Shown here piece by piece: positions 32,127 through 41,236 of a stretch of 64,000 nucleotides of DNA; within the stretch, counting starts at the first letter, position 1; each line of letters begins with the position of its first letter. Below the pieces are notes generated by a model. It was not told the DNA's origin and did no database searches. It worked only from the letters and a program-made list of their open reading frames with translations. A program made the position numbers and the translations under genes. This DNA comes from JALZAI01 sp038207565. Lineage in GTDB: Bacteria; Actinomycetota; Actinomycetes; Mycobacteriales; Jatrophihabitantaceae. The stretch covers positions 1 through 64,000 of the forward strand of contig JBBQZQ010000014.1 of the NCBI GenBank assembly GCA_038207565.1, in the 5' to 3' direction.

Positions 32127-33689
32127 TCAGACGCGATCGGCCTGGGTGAATGCGACCGCATCCTTGCCGAACACCTTGATCGTCGCCCGCCCGTCCACGG
32201 CCACGGTGACGGTCGGCCCGGAGCACGAGCCGCCTGACACCGATCCGTGGATGAGGTCGCAGTAGGTGCCCGACGGCAGCCCGGTCTGCACGGTGACGGT
32301 CTTGGCCGTGACCGCGTTGTTGGTCGAGAAGAAGCCACGGTTGCCGCGGCTGAACGCGATCAGGTTGACGTGGTCGTCGTACCAGTGCGCCAGCGGCGCA
32401 CCCGCCACGTAGTTGTGGAACCGCACCATGTTCTTGACCCCGCTGTACCGGTCGATGCAGACCCAGGTTCCGGTGCCGCACACGGTGTCGGTGACGTGGC
32501 CGTTCGCGCTCGCCGGGGGTGAGTCGTAGCTGTTGGTGAAGGCGAATCCCGAGTACACCTGCGGCGTGCCGTAGGGGTAGGCGAGCATGAACTCGTTCGC
32601 GATGACGTTGGTGCGCCCGTCCTTGTAGCTCAGTGTGTCCGAGCCGCGCTCGGTGTCGTGGTTCTCGATGAACACCAGCGACTTGTCGCTCGGGACGAGT
32701 CCGGCGTCCTCACCGAACACGCGCAGGCTGGTGATATTGCCTCTCTCGCCGGAGCCGACGTAACTCTTGAACGCGTTCTTGACCTGATAGCTGTAGTCGA
32801 AGCCGAGCACGTCCCCCGCGCGAGTGAACGCCAGCTGTGAGCCCTCGCCGGGGCTGCCGGGGAAGACCTCCAGGGCGACATAGGGACGGGTGCCGTCGAG
32901 GGTGTTTGTGAGCAGGTTCTGGATTGCGATGAGATCGGTCTGACCGACGTGTTTGGCTGCGTCGACGCGGAACCCGGAAACTCCGTAGCGCAACAGCTTG
33001 TTCAGATACCCGGCGATGATCGCCCGTGTCGAGGGGGCATCCGTGCGCAGGTCGGCGAGGCCGAGCAGCTCGCACTTGGTCAGCTGCTGGAAGTCGTTGA
33101 AGTTCTCGATGCCGCCACTCGCCGAGGGGCACTGGTTGAGCCCGGGACCCTTGTGGTGGAAGTCGTAGAAACCGTAGGCGGGATAGGCGAAGTGGGTGTA
33201 CTCGACGCCGAGGTAGGACTTGTGACCCTGACCGGTCATGTGGTTGATGACGGCGTCGACATACACCTTGACGCCGGCGGCCCGACAGGTCGTGACCATC
33301 GACTTGAATTGGTCCTGCGTACCCATCCGACCGGCGAGGACGTAGTCGACGGGCTGTTACACCTCCCACCACGGATGTTCGATCGGTGCGTCGGAGGTGG
33401 TGTAGTCCCGCGACAGCGAGTCGGCCGGCGGGGAGACCTGGACACCGGTGTAGCCGGCCGGACCGAGCGTGTTGCGGCACTCTCGCGCCACCGACGGCCA
33501 GTTCCACTCGAACAGGTTGGCGAGCACGCCTCCTCCGGCGGCGCCGGCCGGTTGCGCACCGGATGCCGCGCCGGCCGAGTCGAGGGTCACTGCGGTCACT
33601 CCGGCGGCCATCAGGATTGCGCCGGCGGTAGCGACCGAGCGCAGCCGCCAGCCGCGTCGGGTGCGGTGGGGACGGAGGGTTGGGCTCAT
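32127..33689 (-). pseudogene. Secreted GH13 alpha-amylase split by one in-frame stop
   Basis: One continuous frame of 521 codons interrupted by a single TAA (33357-33359). Upstream part (110 aa): signal peptide (1-42), then the barrel start NLFEWNWPSVARECRN and IEHPWWEV-stop. Downstream part resumes QPVDYVLAGRMGTQDQF and carries all GH13 regions: DAVINHM (I), GFRVDAAKH (II, nucleophile Asp), LEVFPG (III, acid Glu), FIENHDT (IV), plus a C-terminal beta domain with paired Cys. Amylases of this type read WWEVYQPVSY here, so a Tyr codon became TAA. No other damage. Could be a recent null allele, read-through, or a base-call error. Confidence 0.88.
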
Positions 33690-33823
33690 GGGGGGCCTTT
33701 CTTGACAGGGGCCGCCGCACCCGCATGCGCGGTGGGCGGGGGTTTGCGGTAATGACTCCGAATGCGGCGTCTATCCGGACCGTAGCGCCCGTTCGCGGCT
33801 GGCTGGAAGAGCTCAGCAAATAT

Positions 33824-33930
33824 TCAGCGCGCTCCGCGGCGCAGCGTCGGTTCAGCGCGCTCAGCGGCGCAGCGTCGGATCAGCGCGCTCCGCGGCGCAG
33901 CGTCGGATCAGCGCGCTCCGCGGCGCAGCG
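33824..33930 (-). repeat. 28-bp tandem repeats from the 3' end of an upstream gene
   Basis: Units 33824-33851, 33852-33879 and 33880-33907 (28 bp each, 1-2 mismatches) plus a 23-bp start of a fourth at 33908, which is the 3' end of the Rv2375-like gene. Each unit begins with the complement of a TGA stop. Period 28 is not a multiple of 3. The units are GC-rich and self-complementary in part (CGCTCCGCGGCGC), so they may also fold in RNA. Confidence 0.9.
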
Positions 33931-34249
33931 CGTCGAGATCCAGGATCCGCGCGTGGATCGTCTGCCGGTTCTCCAATGCGGCACGCAGCGCGCGGTGCAG
34001 CCCGTCCTCCAGATACGCCTCGCCCTCCCACACGACGGCATGCGGGAACAGGTCCCCGTAGAAGGTGGAGTCCTCGTCGAGCAGCCGGTCGAGGGCGAGC
34101 TCGCGCTTGGTCGTGGTCAACTCGTCCAGGCGGATCGCCCGCGGCGCTACTTTGGCCCAGTCCTTGGCGGTGAGACCGTGCTCGGGGTAGGGACGGCCGT
34201 CCCGTACCCCCTTGAAGATCACGAGTTCTCCCGACAAAAGCGACGACAC
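33908..34249 (-). CDS. Rv2375-like conserved hypothetical protein
   Basis: 113 aa from GTG 34249: SSLLSGELVIFKGVRDGRPY, TAKDWAKVAPRAIRLDELTT, LDRLLDEDSTFYGDLFPHAV and GLHRALRAALENRQTIHARIL. In mycobacteria a protein of about 105 aa (Rv2375) lies divergently next to hrcA, exactly as here; the GLHR-A segment recalls ParB-like nucleotide-binding folds, but that is only a resemblance. ATG 34309 would add 20 Arg/Thr-rich residues overlapping the hrcA control region and is less likely. Its last codons are inside the 28-bp repeat array. Confidence 0.75.
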   Translation of the reverse strand: MSSLLSGELVIFKGVRDGRPYPEHGLTAKDWAKVAPRAIRLDELTTTKRELALDRLLDEDSTFYGDLFPHAVVWEGEAYLEDGLHRALRAALENRQTIHARILDLDALRRGAR

Positions 34250-34293
34250 GGTTACCGCGACCCTAACCCGTGCCGGCCGCGGGGTCGTCTTCG

Positions 34294-34299
34294 TATGCT
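34294..34299 (+). promoter_or_regulatory. -10 box for hrcA
   Basis: TATGCT; predicted start near 34306 gives a short leader before the GTG at 34345. No CIRCE element is visible here. Confidence 0.4.
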
Positions 34300-34344
34300 G
34301 GGTGTCCACGCAGAGTCATGGCGGTATCCGGAGCGGAGTACATC

Positions 34345-35364
34345 GTGGCGGTCGAGGAACGCAGACTCGCGGTCCTGCGCGCCATCATCGAAGACTTCAT
34401 CGCGACCAACGAGCCGGTGGGCAGCAAGGCACTCGGCGACCGGCACAACCTCGGTGTCTCCCCGGCCACCATCCGTCACGACATGGCCGTGCTGGAGGAG
34501 GAGGGGCTCATCGCCCAGCCGCACACCAGCGCGGGACGAATCCCGACCGATGCCGGTTACCGGATCTTCGTCGACCGCCTGGCCCAGTTGAAGCCGCTCA
34601 CCGCAGCCGAGAAGCGTGCGATCGAATCCTTCCTCGACGGCGCAGCGGATCTCGACGACGTGCTGCACCGGGCCGTGCGCACGCTCGCCCAGCTGACCCG
34701 CTACGTGGCGGTCGTGCAGTACCCGCTGCTGTCGCGTTCCCGGGTGCGTCACCTCGAGCTGGTCAGCCTCAGCGCCTCACGGCTGATGCTCGTGCTGATC
34801 ACCGATACCGGCCGCGTCGAGCAGCGTGTCGTGGAACTGCCCGGCCCGGTCGGCGACGACGCCGTGTTCGACCTGCGCGCCACCCTGAACGGCCAGCTGC
34901 GCGATCGGCTGCTCGCCGAGGCACCCGAGATCATCGGCGAGCTGCCACCGGCGGTGGCCCCGGAGCTGCGGGGGCTGCTGGGCACGCTGACCTCGGTCCT
35001 GCTCGAGACATTGATCGAGACCCACAGCGACAGGATCGTGCTGGGCGGCACCGCCAACCTGACCGAGAACGTCCTCGACTTCCCTGCCATCCGTCCCGTC
35101 CTGGAGGCGTTGGAGGAGCAGGTGGTGCTGCTGCGGCTGCTCGACCAGTCCGCCGTCACCACGCAGGTCGTGGTGCGCATCGGCAACGAGACCCAGCACG
35201 AGGGCCTGTCGGGGGCATCGGTCGTCACGAGCGGGTACGGCCCGCGCGGCGCGGCCCTGGGGGCGGTGGGTGTGCTCGGCCCGCGGCGGATGGACTACGC
35301 GCACACGATGGCCAGGGTGGCCGCCGTCGCCCGCTACGTCGGTGACGTGCTCGAGGAGCGCTGA
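34345..35364 (+). CDS. hrcA: Heat-inducible repressor HrcA
   Basis: 339 aa. N-terminal winged helix EERRLAVLRAIIEDFIATNEPVGSKAL and VSPATIRHDMAVLEEEGLI, followed by the HrcA domain with its GAF-like fold. It binds CIRCE operators and is refolded by GroEL. I choose GTG 34345, 9-10 nt after GGAG and right before the conserved start; ATG 34318 in the same frame is a possible alternative adding 9 residues. A CIRCE-like operator follows the gene, so HrcA probably controls dnaJ. Confidence 0.93.
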   Translation: MAVEERRLAVLRAIIEDFIATNEPVGSKALGDRHNLGVSPATIRHDMAVLEEEGLIAQPHTSAGRIPTDAGYRIFVDRLAQLKPLTAAEKRAIESFLDGAADLDDVLHRAVRTLAQLTRYVAVVQYPLLSRSRVRHLELVSLSASRLMLVLITDTGRVEQRVVELPGPVGDDAVFDLRATLNGQLRDRLLAEAPEIIGELPPAVAPELRGLLGTLTSVLLETLIETHSDRIVLGGTANLTENVLDFPAIRPVLEALEEQVVLLRLLDQSAVTTQVVVRIGNETQHEGLSGASVVTSGYGPRGAALGAVGVLGPRRMDYAHTMARVAAVARYVGDVLEER

Positions 35365-35383
35365 GACCCCCTCCCAAGATCCG

Positions 35384-35389
35384 TACACT
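35384..35389 (+). promoter_or_regulatory. -10 box for dnaJ-rsmE
   Basis: TACACT, 11 bp upstream of the CIRCE operator. Transcription would start near 35396, placing CIRCE just downstream of +1, the usual repressing position. Confidence 0.5.
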
Positions 35390-35400
35390 GGGACGTCGTG

Positions 35401-35427
35401 CTGGCACTATCCAGCGATGAGTGCCAA
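35401..35427 (+). promoter_or_regulatory. CIRCE operator (HrcA binding site)
   Basis: CTGGCACTA, 9-nt spacer, GAGTGCCAA: an inverted repeat with the exact CIRCE geometry and the actinobacterial TTGGCACTC/GAGTGCCAA arms (2 mismatches in the left arm). It lies between hrcA and dnaJ, so the dnaJ-rsmE unit should be HrcA-repressed and heat-inducible. Confidence 0.85.
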
Positions 35428-35452
35428 TTGACTGTGAAGGACGACGCGACCG

Positions 35453-36592
35453 GTGGCTGATTCCCCCCGCGACTATTACGGCTTGCTCGGTGTGCGCAGT
35501 GACGCCACCGCCGAGGAGCTCAAGCGGGCATACCGCAAGCTCGCTCGCGAGCTGCACCCGGATGTCAACGCCGACCCGGCCTCGCAGGACCGTTTCAAGC
35601 AGGTCACGGCCGCTTATGAGGTTCTCTCCGATCCCGAGAAGCGCCGCGTGGTGGATCTCGGGGGCGACCCGCTGTCGCAGGGCGCGGGGTCGCAAGGCGC
35701 CCCGTTCTCCGGCTTCGGCGGGTTCGGCGACGTGTTCGAGGCCTTCTTCGGCGGTGCCGGCGGCGCGGGGGGACGCAACCGGCGCAGCCGGGTGCGTGCG
35801 GGCGCCGACGCGCTGGTGCAGATGAGCCTCACGCTCGATGAGGCTGCCTTCGGGGTCCGCCGCGAGCTCAACGTCGAGACGGCTGTGCTGTGCACCACCT
35901 GCGTCGGGTCGGGTTGTGCGCCCGGCACGTCCCCGCGCACCTGCGCCACCTGCGGCGGGGCGGGGGAGATCCAGTCCGTCCAGCGTTCGTTCCTGGGCCA
36001 GGTGATGACCTCGCGTCCGTGTGGCGCGTGCGCCGGAACCGGTCAGCAGATCCCGTCGCCGTGCCCGACGTGCGGCACCGAGGGTCGCGTCCGGGTGCGG
36101 CGCACCATCACCGTCGACGTCCCGCCCGGCATCGAGGACGGCATGCGCATCCGGCTCTCGGGCCAGGGCGAGGTCGGTCAGGGCGGCGGACCGGCCGGTG
36201 ATCTCTACGTCGAGGTTGCCGAGTTGCCGCACGACACGTTCATCCGTGAAGGTGCCGATCTGCACTGCACCGTCGTCGTGCCGATGACGGCCGCTGCCCT
36301 CGGGACCGATCTCGTGCTCACCACCCTCGACGGCGAGGAGAAGCTCGACATCAAGGCGGGTACACAGAGCGCGACCGTCCAGACGCTGCGCGGCAAGGGC
36401 GTGCCGCGGCTGCGCAGCTCCACCCGCGGGGACCTGCACGTCCACATCGACGTCCGCACGCCGACGCGGTTGGACGAGGACCAGGAACGACTGCTGCGTG
36501 AACTCGCGGGCCTGCGCCACGAGGACGTGTCGGCGGTCACCAAGAACGGCGGTTTGTTCGGCAAGGTGCGCGACGCCTTCGGCGGACGGTGA
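35453..36592 (+). CDS. dnaJ: Chaperone DnaJ (DnaJ2)
   Basis: 379 aa. J domain 1-70 with HPD (35-37), Gly/Phe-rich linker (FSGFGGFGDVFEAFFGG), four zinc-finger repeats (CTTCVGSGC, CATCGGAGE, CGACAGTGQ, CPTCGTEGR), then the substrate-binding barrels. Stimulates DnaK ATPase. In actinobacteria the copy next to hrcA is DnaJ2, distinct from the dnaK-operon DnaJ1. Start GTG 35453, 25 nt after CIRCE. Overlaps rsmE by GTGA. Confidence 0.95.
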   Translation: MADSPRDYYGLLGVRSDATAEELKRAYRKLARELHPDVNADPASQDRFKQVTAAYEVLSDPEKRRVVDLGGDPLSQGAGSQGAPFSGFGGFGDVFEAFFGGAGGAGGRNRRSRVRAGADALVQMSLTLDEAAFGVRRELNVETAVLCTTCVGSGCAPGTSPRTCATCGGAGEIQSVQRSFLGQVMTSRPCGACAGTGQQIPSPCPTCGTEGRVRVRRTITVDVPPGIEDGMRIRLSGQGEVGQGGGPAGDLYVEVAELPHDTFIREGADLHCTVVVPMTAAALGTDLVLTTLDGEEKLDIKAGTQSATVQTLRGKGVPRLRSSTRGDLHVHIDVRTPTRLDEDQERLLRELAGLRHEDVSAVTKNGGLFGKVRDAFGGR

Positions 36593-37317
36593 CCCCGCCC
36601 CTCTTCCTGCTCGACGAGCTGCCGGGCATGGACGTCGTGCACCTCACCGGTGACGAGGGCTGGCACGCCGCCAAGGTGCGCCGAATGCGCGTCGGTGAGG
36701 ACGCGATGCTCGGCGACGGCCGCGGAACGTTGCTCGACTGCCGGGTGACGGCGGTCCGCCCGGACGGCGTGCTGCTCGCCGTACGTCGACGCCGCACCGA
36801 GGAGCGCCCACCCGCGCGGCTGGTCGTCGTGCAGGCGCTGATCAAAGGCGAGCGCGCCGAACTCGCAGTCGAGATGATGACCGAGCTCGGGGTGGACGAG
36901 ATCGTTCCTTGGGCAGCGTCCCGATCGATCGCGCAGTGGCAGGGCCCGCGCGGGCGGAAGGCGCTGGAACGGTGGCGGCGTACCGCGCGTGAGGCGAGCA
37001 AGCAGAGCCGACGGGCCTGGGTGCCGGAGGTGTCAGAGCTCGCAACGACACCGCTGGTGGTGAGCAGGCTGCGCACGGGCTGCGGGCTGGTGCTGCACGA
37101 GGCGGCGTCCGAGGCGATCGCCCGCGCCGCCGTGCCGAACGCCGGCGAGGTCGTACTCGTGATCGGGCCGGAGGGCGGGATCAGCGACGAGGAATTGATC
37201 CGCTTCGCCGAGGCCGGAGCGCAGCCGGTGCGACTGGGATCGCCCGTGCTGCGCACCTCCACCGCCGGGGCCGCCGCGCTCGCCGCCGTCTCGGTACGTC
37301 TCGGCCGCTGGTCCTAG
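36589..37317 (+). CDS. rsmE: 16S rRNA m3U1498 methyltransferase
   Basis: 242 aa. N-terminal PUA-like domain (GDEGWHAAKVRRMRVGED) and SPOUT methyltransferase domain with the knot motifs VIGPEGGISDEEL and LGSPVLRTSTAGAAAL. It methylates U1498 in the decoding centre. GTG start overlaps the dnaJ stop, the normal dnaJ-rsmE pairing. Its stop TAG shares the palindrome CTAG (37314-37317) with the stop of the convergent YceI gene. Confidence 0.95.
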   Translation: MTPPLFLLDELPGMDVVHLTGDEGWHAAKVRRMRVGEDAMLGDGRGTLLDCRVTAVRPDGVLLAVRRRRTEERPPARLVVVQALIKGERAELAVEMMTELGVDEIVPWAASRSIAQWQGPRGRKALERWRRTAREASKQSRRAWVPEVSELATTPLVVSRLRTGCGLVLHEAASEAIARAAVPNAGEVVLVIGPEGGISDEELIRFAEAGAQPVRLGSPVLRTSTAGAAALAAVSVRLGRWS

Positions 37318-37841
37318 CCGACGGCCGGACGGCGCAACACGGCATCCACCGTGACGGCAATACGGCGCCCGATCATGAACCGCGGCGCCCGAACCCCCAG
37401 CTCCCGCCGGTCGAACGACGTGCTCGCCCGGACCGCGACCCGATTCGGGTCGGAGCCGTCGAGGACGGTCACGTCGAGCACCACGTCTGCAGCTGCGCCG
37501 TGCGCGTCGATGCGTCCGGTGACCTTCCAGCCGGCGCCGTAGGTCTCGATGCGAGTCCCGTGGAAGGTGAGGGTCGGGTACTGCGCCGTGTCGAGCAGCC
37601 GTGGTTTAGCCAGGTCACGGTCGCGGCGCGAGTTGCCCGTGTCGATCCCGGTGACGTCGAGCATCGCGTCCACCGACGCGGGCTGGCCCTGATGATCGAC
37701 CTCGAGCGACGCCTCAAGGATCGGGATGCTGCCGCGAACGGTCTTCCAGCCGAGGTTGCGCACTGCGAAGCGGGCGCAGCTGAGGGTGTTCAGCACGTCC
37801 CAGCGACCGGTGGTGAGTGGAGCGGCCAGCACGCCGGTCAC
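37314..37841 (-). CDS. YceI-like family protein
   Basis: 175 aa, lipocalin-like YceI barrel without a signal peptide: GRWDVLNTLSCARFAVRNLG, DSRRDRDL (seen as GNSRRDRDLAKPRLLDTAQYPTLTF) and FDRRELGV. The family binds isoprenoid-type lipids; the cytoplasmic actinobacterial members are of unknown role. GTG 37841 overlaps the previous gene's stop by 4 bp (same operon). Confidence 0.85.
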   Translation of the reverse strand: MTGVLAAPLTTGRWDVLNTLSCARFAVRNLGWKTVRGSIPILEASLEVDHQGQPASVDAMLDVTGIDTGNSRRDRDLAKPRLLDTAQYPTLTFHGTRIETYGAGWKVTGRIDAHGAAADVVLDVTVLDGSDPNRVAVRASTSFDRRELGVRAPRFMIGRRIAVTVDAVLRRPAVG

Positions 37842-38170
37842 GACGTCACCTGGTCAGCGACCATGCTGGCGACGACCTCGAAAGTCTCGACCCGGTCCGG
37901 GCCAGGGAGCAACGCCGGATCCTCACCGGGCAGCAGCTCCGTGCTCATGACCACTTCCCGGCCACGGTCAAGACCCGCCCCGGTCTTGGTGATGACGACG
38001 ACCACCTCGGCGCCGTCGTCCTGGCGCAGGACATAGGTGGCGATGTGGTCCTCGCGTGCCCCGGGGTCCGCGAGAATCGCGGGCCACACTCGCTCGCGAC
38101 CGGCGAAGTCGCTTGCGGCGACGAGTTCTGGGCTTCGCGGTCCGTCGAAGTAGGTGAGTTGGGCGAACAT
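37838..38170 (-). CDS. Hypothetical protein, operon with YceI
   Basis: 110 aa: MFAQLTYFDGPRSPELVAAS, then RVWPAILADPGAREDHIATY and VVVVITKTGAGLDRGREVV. The layout suggests a dimeric alpha/beta (ABM-like) barrel, but I do not recognise the family. Start well supported: GGAGGA 7 nt before ATG 38170. Coupled to YceI by a GTGA overlap; diverges from the LuxR-type ATPase gene. Confidence 0.7.
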   Translation of the reverse strand: MFAQLTYFDGPRSPELVAASDFAGRERVWPAILADPGAREDHIATYVLRQDDGAEVVVVITKTGAGLDRGREVVMSTELLPGEDPALLPGPDRVETFEVVASMVADQVTS

Positions 38171-38298
38171 GGTGTCCTCCTGAATGCCTGGTGCGTGGTG
38201 GGTGGGTTTGCCTAGGGTCGCCGCGGCGACGGCTCGACACATCAGTGCCGCCACGTATTCCGGTACTGACTCGCCTGCGTTGCCCGATACTGGGCGCC

Positions 38299-41094
38299 AT
38301 GGCGGTGCTGGTCGGTCGCTCGCGTGAGGTCGCCGAAATCGACAGCGCGCTCAAAGACGCAGGGCGCGGCCGCGGTGCCCTGGTGCTGGTGGCCGGCGCT
38401 GCCGGGACGGGCAAGAGCCGACTCGCCGACGCGGCGGCCGAAATGGCGAGGCGCAGCGGCGTCCCTGTGTCCCGGTCGTACTGCGTCGACGATCCTGGAG
38501 CGCCCCCGTTGTGGCCGTGGCGGCGCCTGGTCCGAGGGTGGCCGGGGGCCGACTCGCTGCCGGGTGCCGAGTTCGGAGAGCCGGACGCTGTAGCCCGGTT
38601 TCGATTGTTCGTGGCCGTGACCGATCTGGTGAGCGCGCGGGCGCAACAGGAAGGCCTGCTCGTCGTTCTCGAGGACGTGCACTGGGCGGACCGGACGTCG
38701 GTGCTGTTGCTGCGGCACCTCGTCGCCGAGCTCGCCGAGCTGCCGGTGGTCGTGGTGGCGACCTACCGGCACAGCACGCCGGGCGCGCTGGCCGACGTAT
38801 TGCCGGATTTGTTGCGTGGAGAATCGGCGCGGCCGATCTCGCTCGGCGGCCTCGGTGTCGATGACGTCGCGGCGTGGCTGCCGGAGCTGGTCGGGACGGC
38901 CGACGCGAGATTTGCGCGCGTCTTGCATGAACGCACCAACGGCAATCCGCTCCTCGTGCGCCTCGTCGCCGAAGACGTCGGCCGCAGCGGTGCCGTCACC
39001 GACACAGAGATGTTGAGCCGGCTGATGGCCGAACGTCCCCAGCTCCGCCAGATCGTCGCCGCCCGGGTGGCACCGCTGGAGCGCGAAGCGCGCGCGGTCG
39101 TCGACGCGGCGAGCGTGCTCGGCGAGCGGATCGACGCCGGCCTGCTCGCTCGCATGACCGGTCACCCGCCCGGGTCCGTCCAGCGCCTGCTCGCCGCCGC
39201 ATTCGCGGTCGGCGTGTTGCGCACGGTGAACGAGCGGGTGTCCTTCGAGCACGCGCTCGTCCGGGACGCCGTCTACAGCGAACTCAGTCCGGTGCGGCGG
39301 GCCGAGCTCCACCGCCGCGCAGCTTGTGCGCTCGAAGCCGCGCTGGGGGTTGAGGTGGCGGGCTCGATAGCCGGGCATTGGCAACGAGCGGACGGCGCTG
39401 ACGCGCTGCACCAATGCCTGCGCTGGGCCGAGACGGCGGACGAGCAGGCGCGTGCCGCGTGCGCGAATGACGACGCGGCACGGTTCGCGCAGGTCGCCGT
39501 CGACTGCGCGCGGCGCGCCCACGCTGAGCCGGGCGAGCTGGCTCGCTTGCTCGTCCGGCTTGCCGAGGCGTGCATCCTCGCCAACCATGTCGACGCGAGC
39601 CTCGCGGCAAGCGTCGCGGCGGCGGACCTGGCCGAGGCAGCCGGACGCGTCGATCTGCTCGCCGCCGCCGGCCTGGTCGTCCACGGCATGGGCCACCCGG
39701 ACGTGCACCGCACGATCCCGCCGATCTGCGAGCGCGCACTCGCGCTCCTGCCCCTCGACGAGCACGCCATCCGGTCCCGCCTGTTGGCACAGATCGCAAT
39801 AGGAGTCGCCGAATTCGAGGGCGGTGCCCGTCCCGCTGAACTGGCGGCGCAGGCGCTCGCCGAGGCGGAACTGTCCGGCGATGCGGCCGCGATTCTGGAG
39901 GCGCTCGCCGCTCGCCACCTAGCAATCTCAAGTCCCAACACCGTGGTCGAACGGCTCCAGCTGGGCCGTCGTGCCGTCGAGCTCGCTACGTCCGCGCGGC
40001 AGCCGATCGCCGCGCTGTGGGGGCATCTGTGGCGGGTGGACGCGGCATTCCAGCTCGGGAACATGAACGAGGTCGACCGTGAGCTGAACGAGATCGACCG
40101 GGTCGCGCGTGAGCGGGGCTCCCCGCTCGCGCGGTGGCACCACCACCGCTACCAGGCCACTCGAGAGGCGCTGACCGGCGACTTCGGCGCCGCTCGCGAA
40201 GCCAACGACGCCGCTGAGGCCCTGGGCCAGCGGGTAGGGGACATCTCGCTGATCGGCCTGTCCTACGCCTTCCGCGGACAGCTGGCCGTCGTGCGCGGCG
40301 ACCCGTCGGAGTTACCGCCGGGGTGGGAGGGTGTCATCGCCGCGGCGCCGCCGATCCCGCTCGTCAAGGTCAGCATGCCGACCCAACACGCGCTCGCCGG
40401 CCAGCTGGATCTGGCCCGTGCGGAGTTCGAGCAGTTCCGTCACCTTCCGGCCGACTACCCGGTCGGCATCCGTTGGGCGGCGACGGTCGGGTTGATCGCC
40501 ATCGCCGCCGTTCTGGTCGGCGACGCGGAGGTGGCCGACGTCTGCTACACACGGCTGGCCGCCACTGCGACTTACTACAGCGGCGACGGCTCCGGCGGCG
40601 TGTTCAGCCATGGGTCGAATGCGCGGACGGTCGGTGACCTGGCCCGCGTCGCGGGCCGTTTGGACGAGGCGCTGGGGCACTACCGGAACGCGGTGGCAAT
40701 GAACGCGCGGATCGGCGCACGTCCGTTCACGGCGCTCAGCCGGTTGGGTTGGGCACAAACCCTCGTGGCCGCCGGCCAAGACTTGGCGCGTGCAGCGGAC
40801 CTGACCGCGCAGGCCGCAGCGGAATTCCGGCGGCTCGACATGCCGGGTCCGCTCGCTGTCGCGCTCGCCCTCACCGCCCGCCTCGAGTCGGAGCGGCACA
40901 CCGCGTCGCCGCTGTCGGCTCGCGAGCAGGAGGTGGCCGACCTCGTCGCCCAGGCGTTGTCCAACCGCGAGATCGCGAACCGGCTGGTGCTGTCGGAACG
41001 CACCGTCGAGACGCACGTGCGCAGCATCCTCGCCAAGCTCGCGTTCACGACGCGCACCGAGATCGCGACCTGGGTGGTGCGTTCCCGAGGCTGA
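38299..41094 (+). CDS. LAL-type LuxR regulator with AAA ATPase
   Basis: 931 aa from ATG 38299 (GATACT 7 nt upstream). Walker A GAAGTGKS (33-40), Walker-B-like LVVLEDVHWAD, a long alpha-solenoid sensor region, and a C-terminal LuxR helix-turn-helix: LSAREQEVADLVAQALSNRE and LVLSERTVETHVRSILAKL. Large ATP-binding LuxR (LAL) regulators activate carbohydrate or secondary-metabolite operons. No target is evident beside it. Followed by a strong hairpin terminator. Confidence 0.9.
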   Translation: MAVLVGRSREVAEIDSALKDAGRGRGALVLVAGAAGTGKSRLADAAAEMARRSGVPVSRSYCVDDPGAPPLWPWRRLVRGWPGADSLPGAEFGEPDAVARFRLFVAVTDLVSARAQQEGLLVVLEDVHWADRTSVLLLRHLVAELAELPVVVVATYRHSTPGALADVLPDLLRGESARPISLGGLGVDDVAAWLPELVGTADARFARVLHERTNGNPLLVRLVAEDVGRSGAVTDTEMLSRLMAERPQLRQIVAARVAPLEREARAVVDAASVLGERIDAGLLARMTGHPPGSVQRLLAAAFAVGVLRTVNERVSFEHALVRDAVYSELSPVRRAELHRRAACALEAALGVEVAGSIAGHWQRADGADALHQCLRWAETADEQARAACANDDAARFAQVAVDCARRAHAEPGELARLLVRLAEACILANHVDASLAASVAAADLAEAAGRVDLLAAAGLVVHGMGHPDVHRTIPPICERALALLPLDEHAIRSRLLAQIAIGVAEFEGGARPAELAAQALAEAELSGDAAAILEALAARHLAISSPNTVVERLQLGRRAVELATSARQPIAALWGHLWRVDAAFQLGNMNEVDRELNEIDRVARERGSPLARWHHHRYQATREALTGDFGAAREANDAAEALGQRVGDISLIGLSYAFRGQLAVVRGDPSELPPGWEGVIAAAPPIPLVKVSMPTQHALAGQLDLARAEFEQFRHLPADYPVGIRWAATVGLIAIAAVLVGDAEVADVCYTRLAATATYYSGDGSGGVFSHGSNARTVGDLARVAGRLDEALGHYRNAVAMNARIGARPFTALSRLGWAQTLVAAGQDLARAADLTAQAAAEFRRLDMPGPLAVALALTARLESERHTASPLSAREQEVADLVAQALSNREIANRLVLSERTVETHVRSILAKLAFTTRTEIATWVVRSRG

Positions 41095-41148
41095 CTCGGT
41101 GCCGAGCAGTCTCCAGCTCCCGTCCGCCGGATTACCCCTTGCCGAGCT

Positions 41149-41186
41149 GTTGCGGATTGCCCGCGGATCGGCGGGCAATCCACAAC
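41149..41186 (+). terminator. Terminator after the LAL regulator
   Basis: GTTG, mismatch, GGATTGCCCGC, loop GGATCG, GCGGGCAATCC, mismatch, CAAC: 15 paired bases. There is no U-tract after it, the form common in actinobacteria. Confidence 0.65.
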
Positions 41187-41223
41187 ACGCCGGCACCCCA
41201 CGCTCCGCCGAGCGCTGACGGAT

Positions 41224-41229
41224 TAGCCT
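41224..41229 (+). promoter_or_regulatory. -10 box for HIT gene (leaderless type)
   Basis: TAGCCT ends 7 nt before ATG 41237. Confidence 0.5.
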
Positions 41230-41236
41230 GTTTCGC

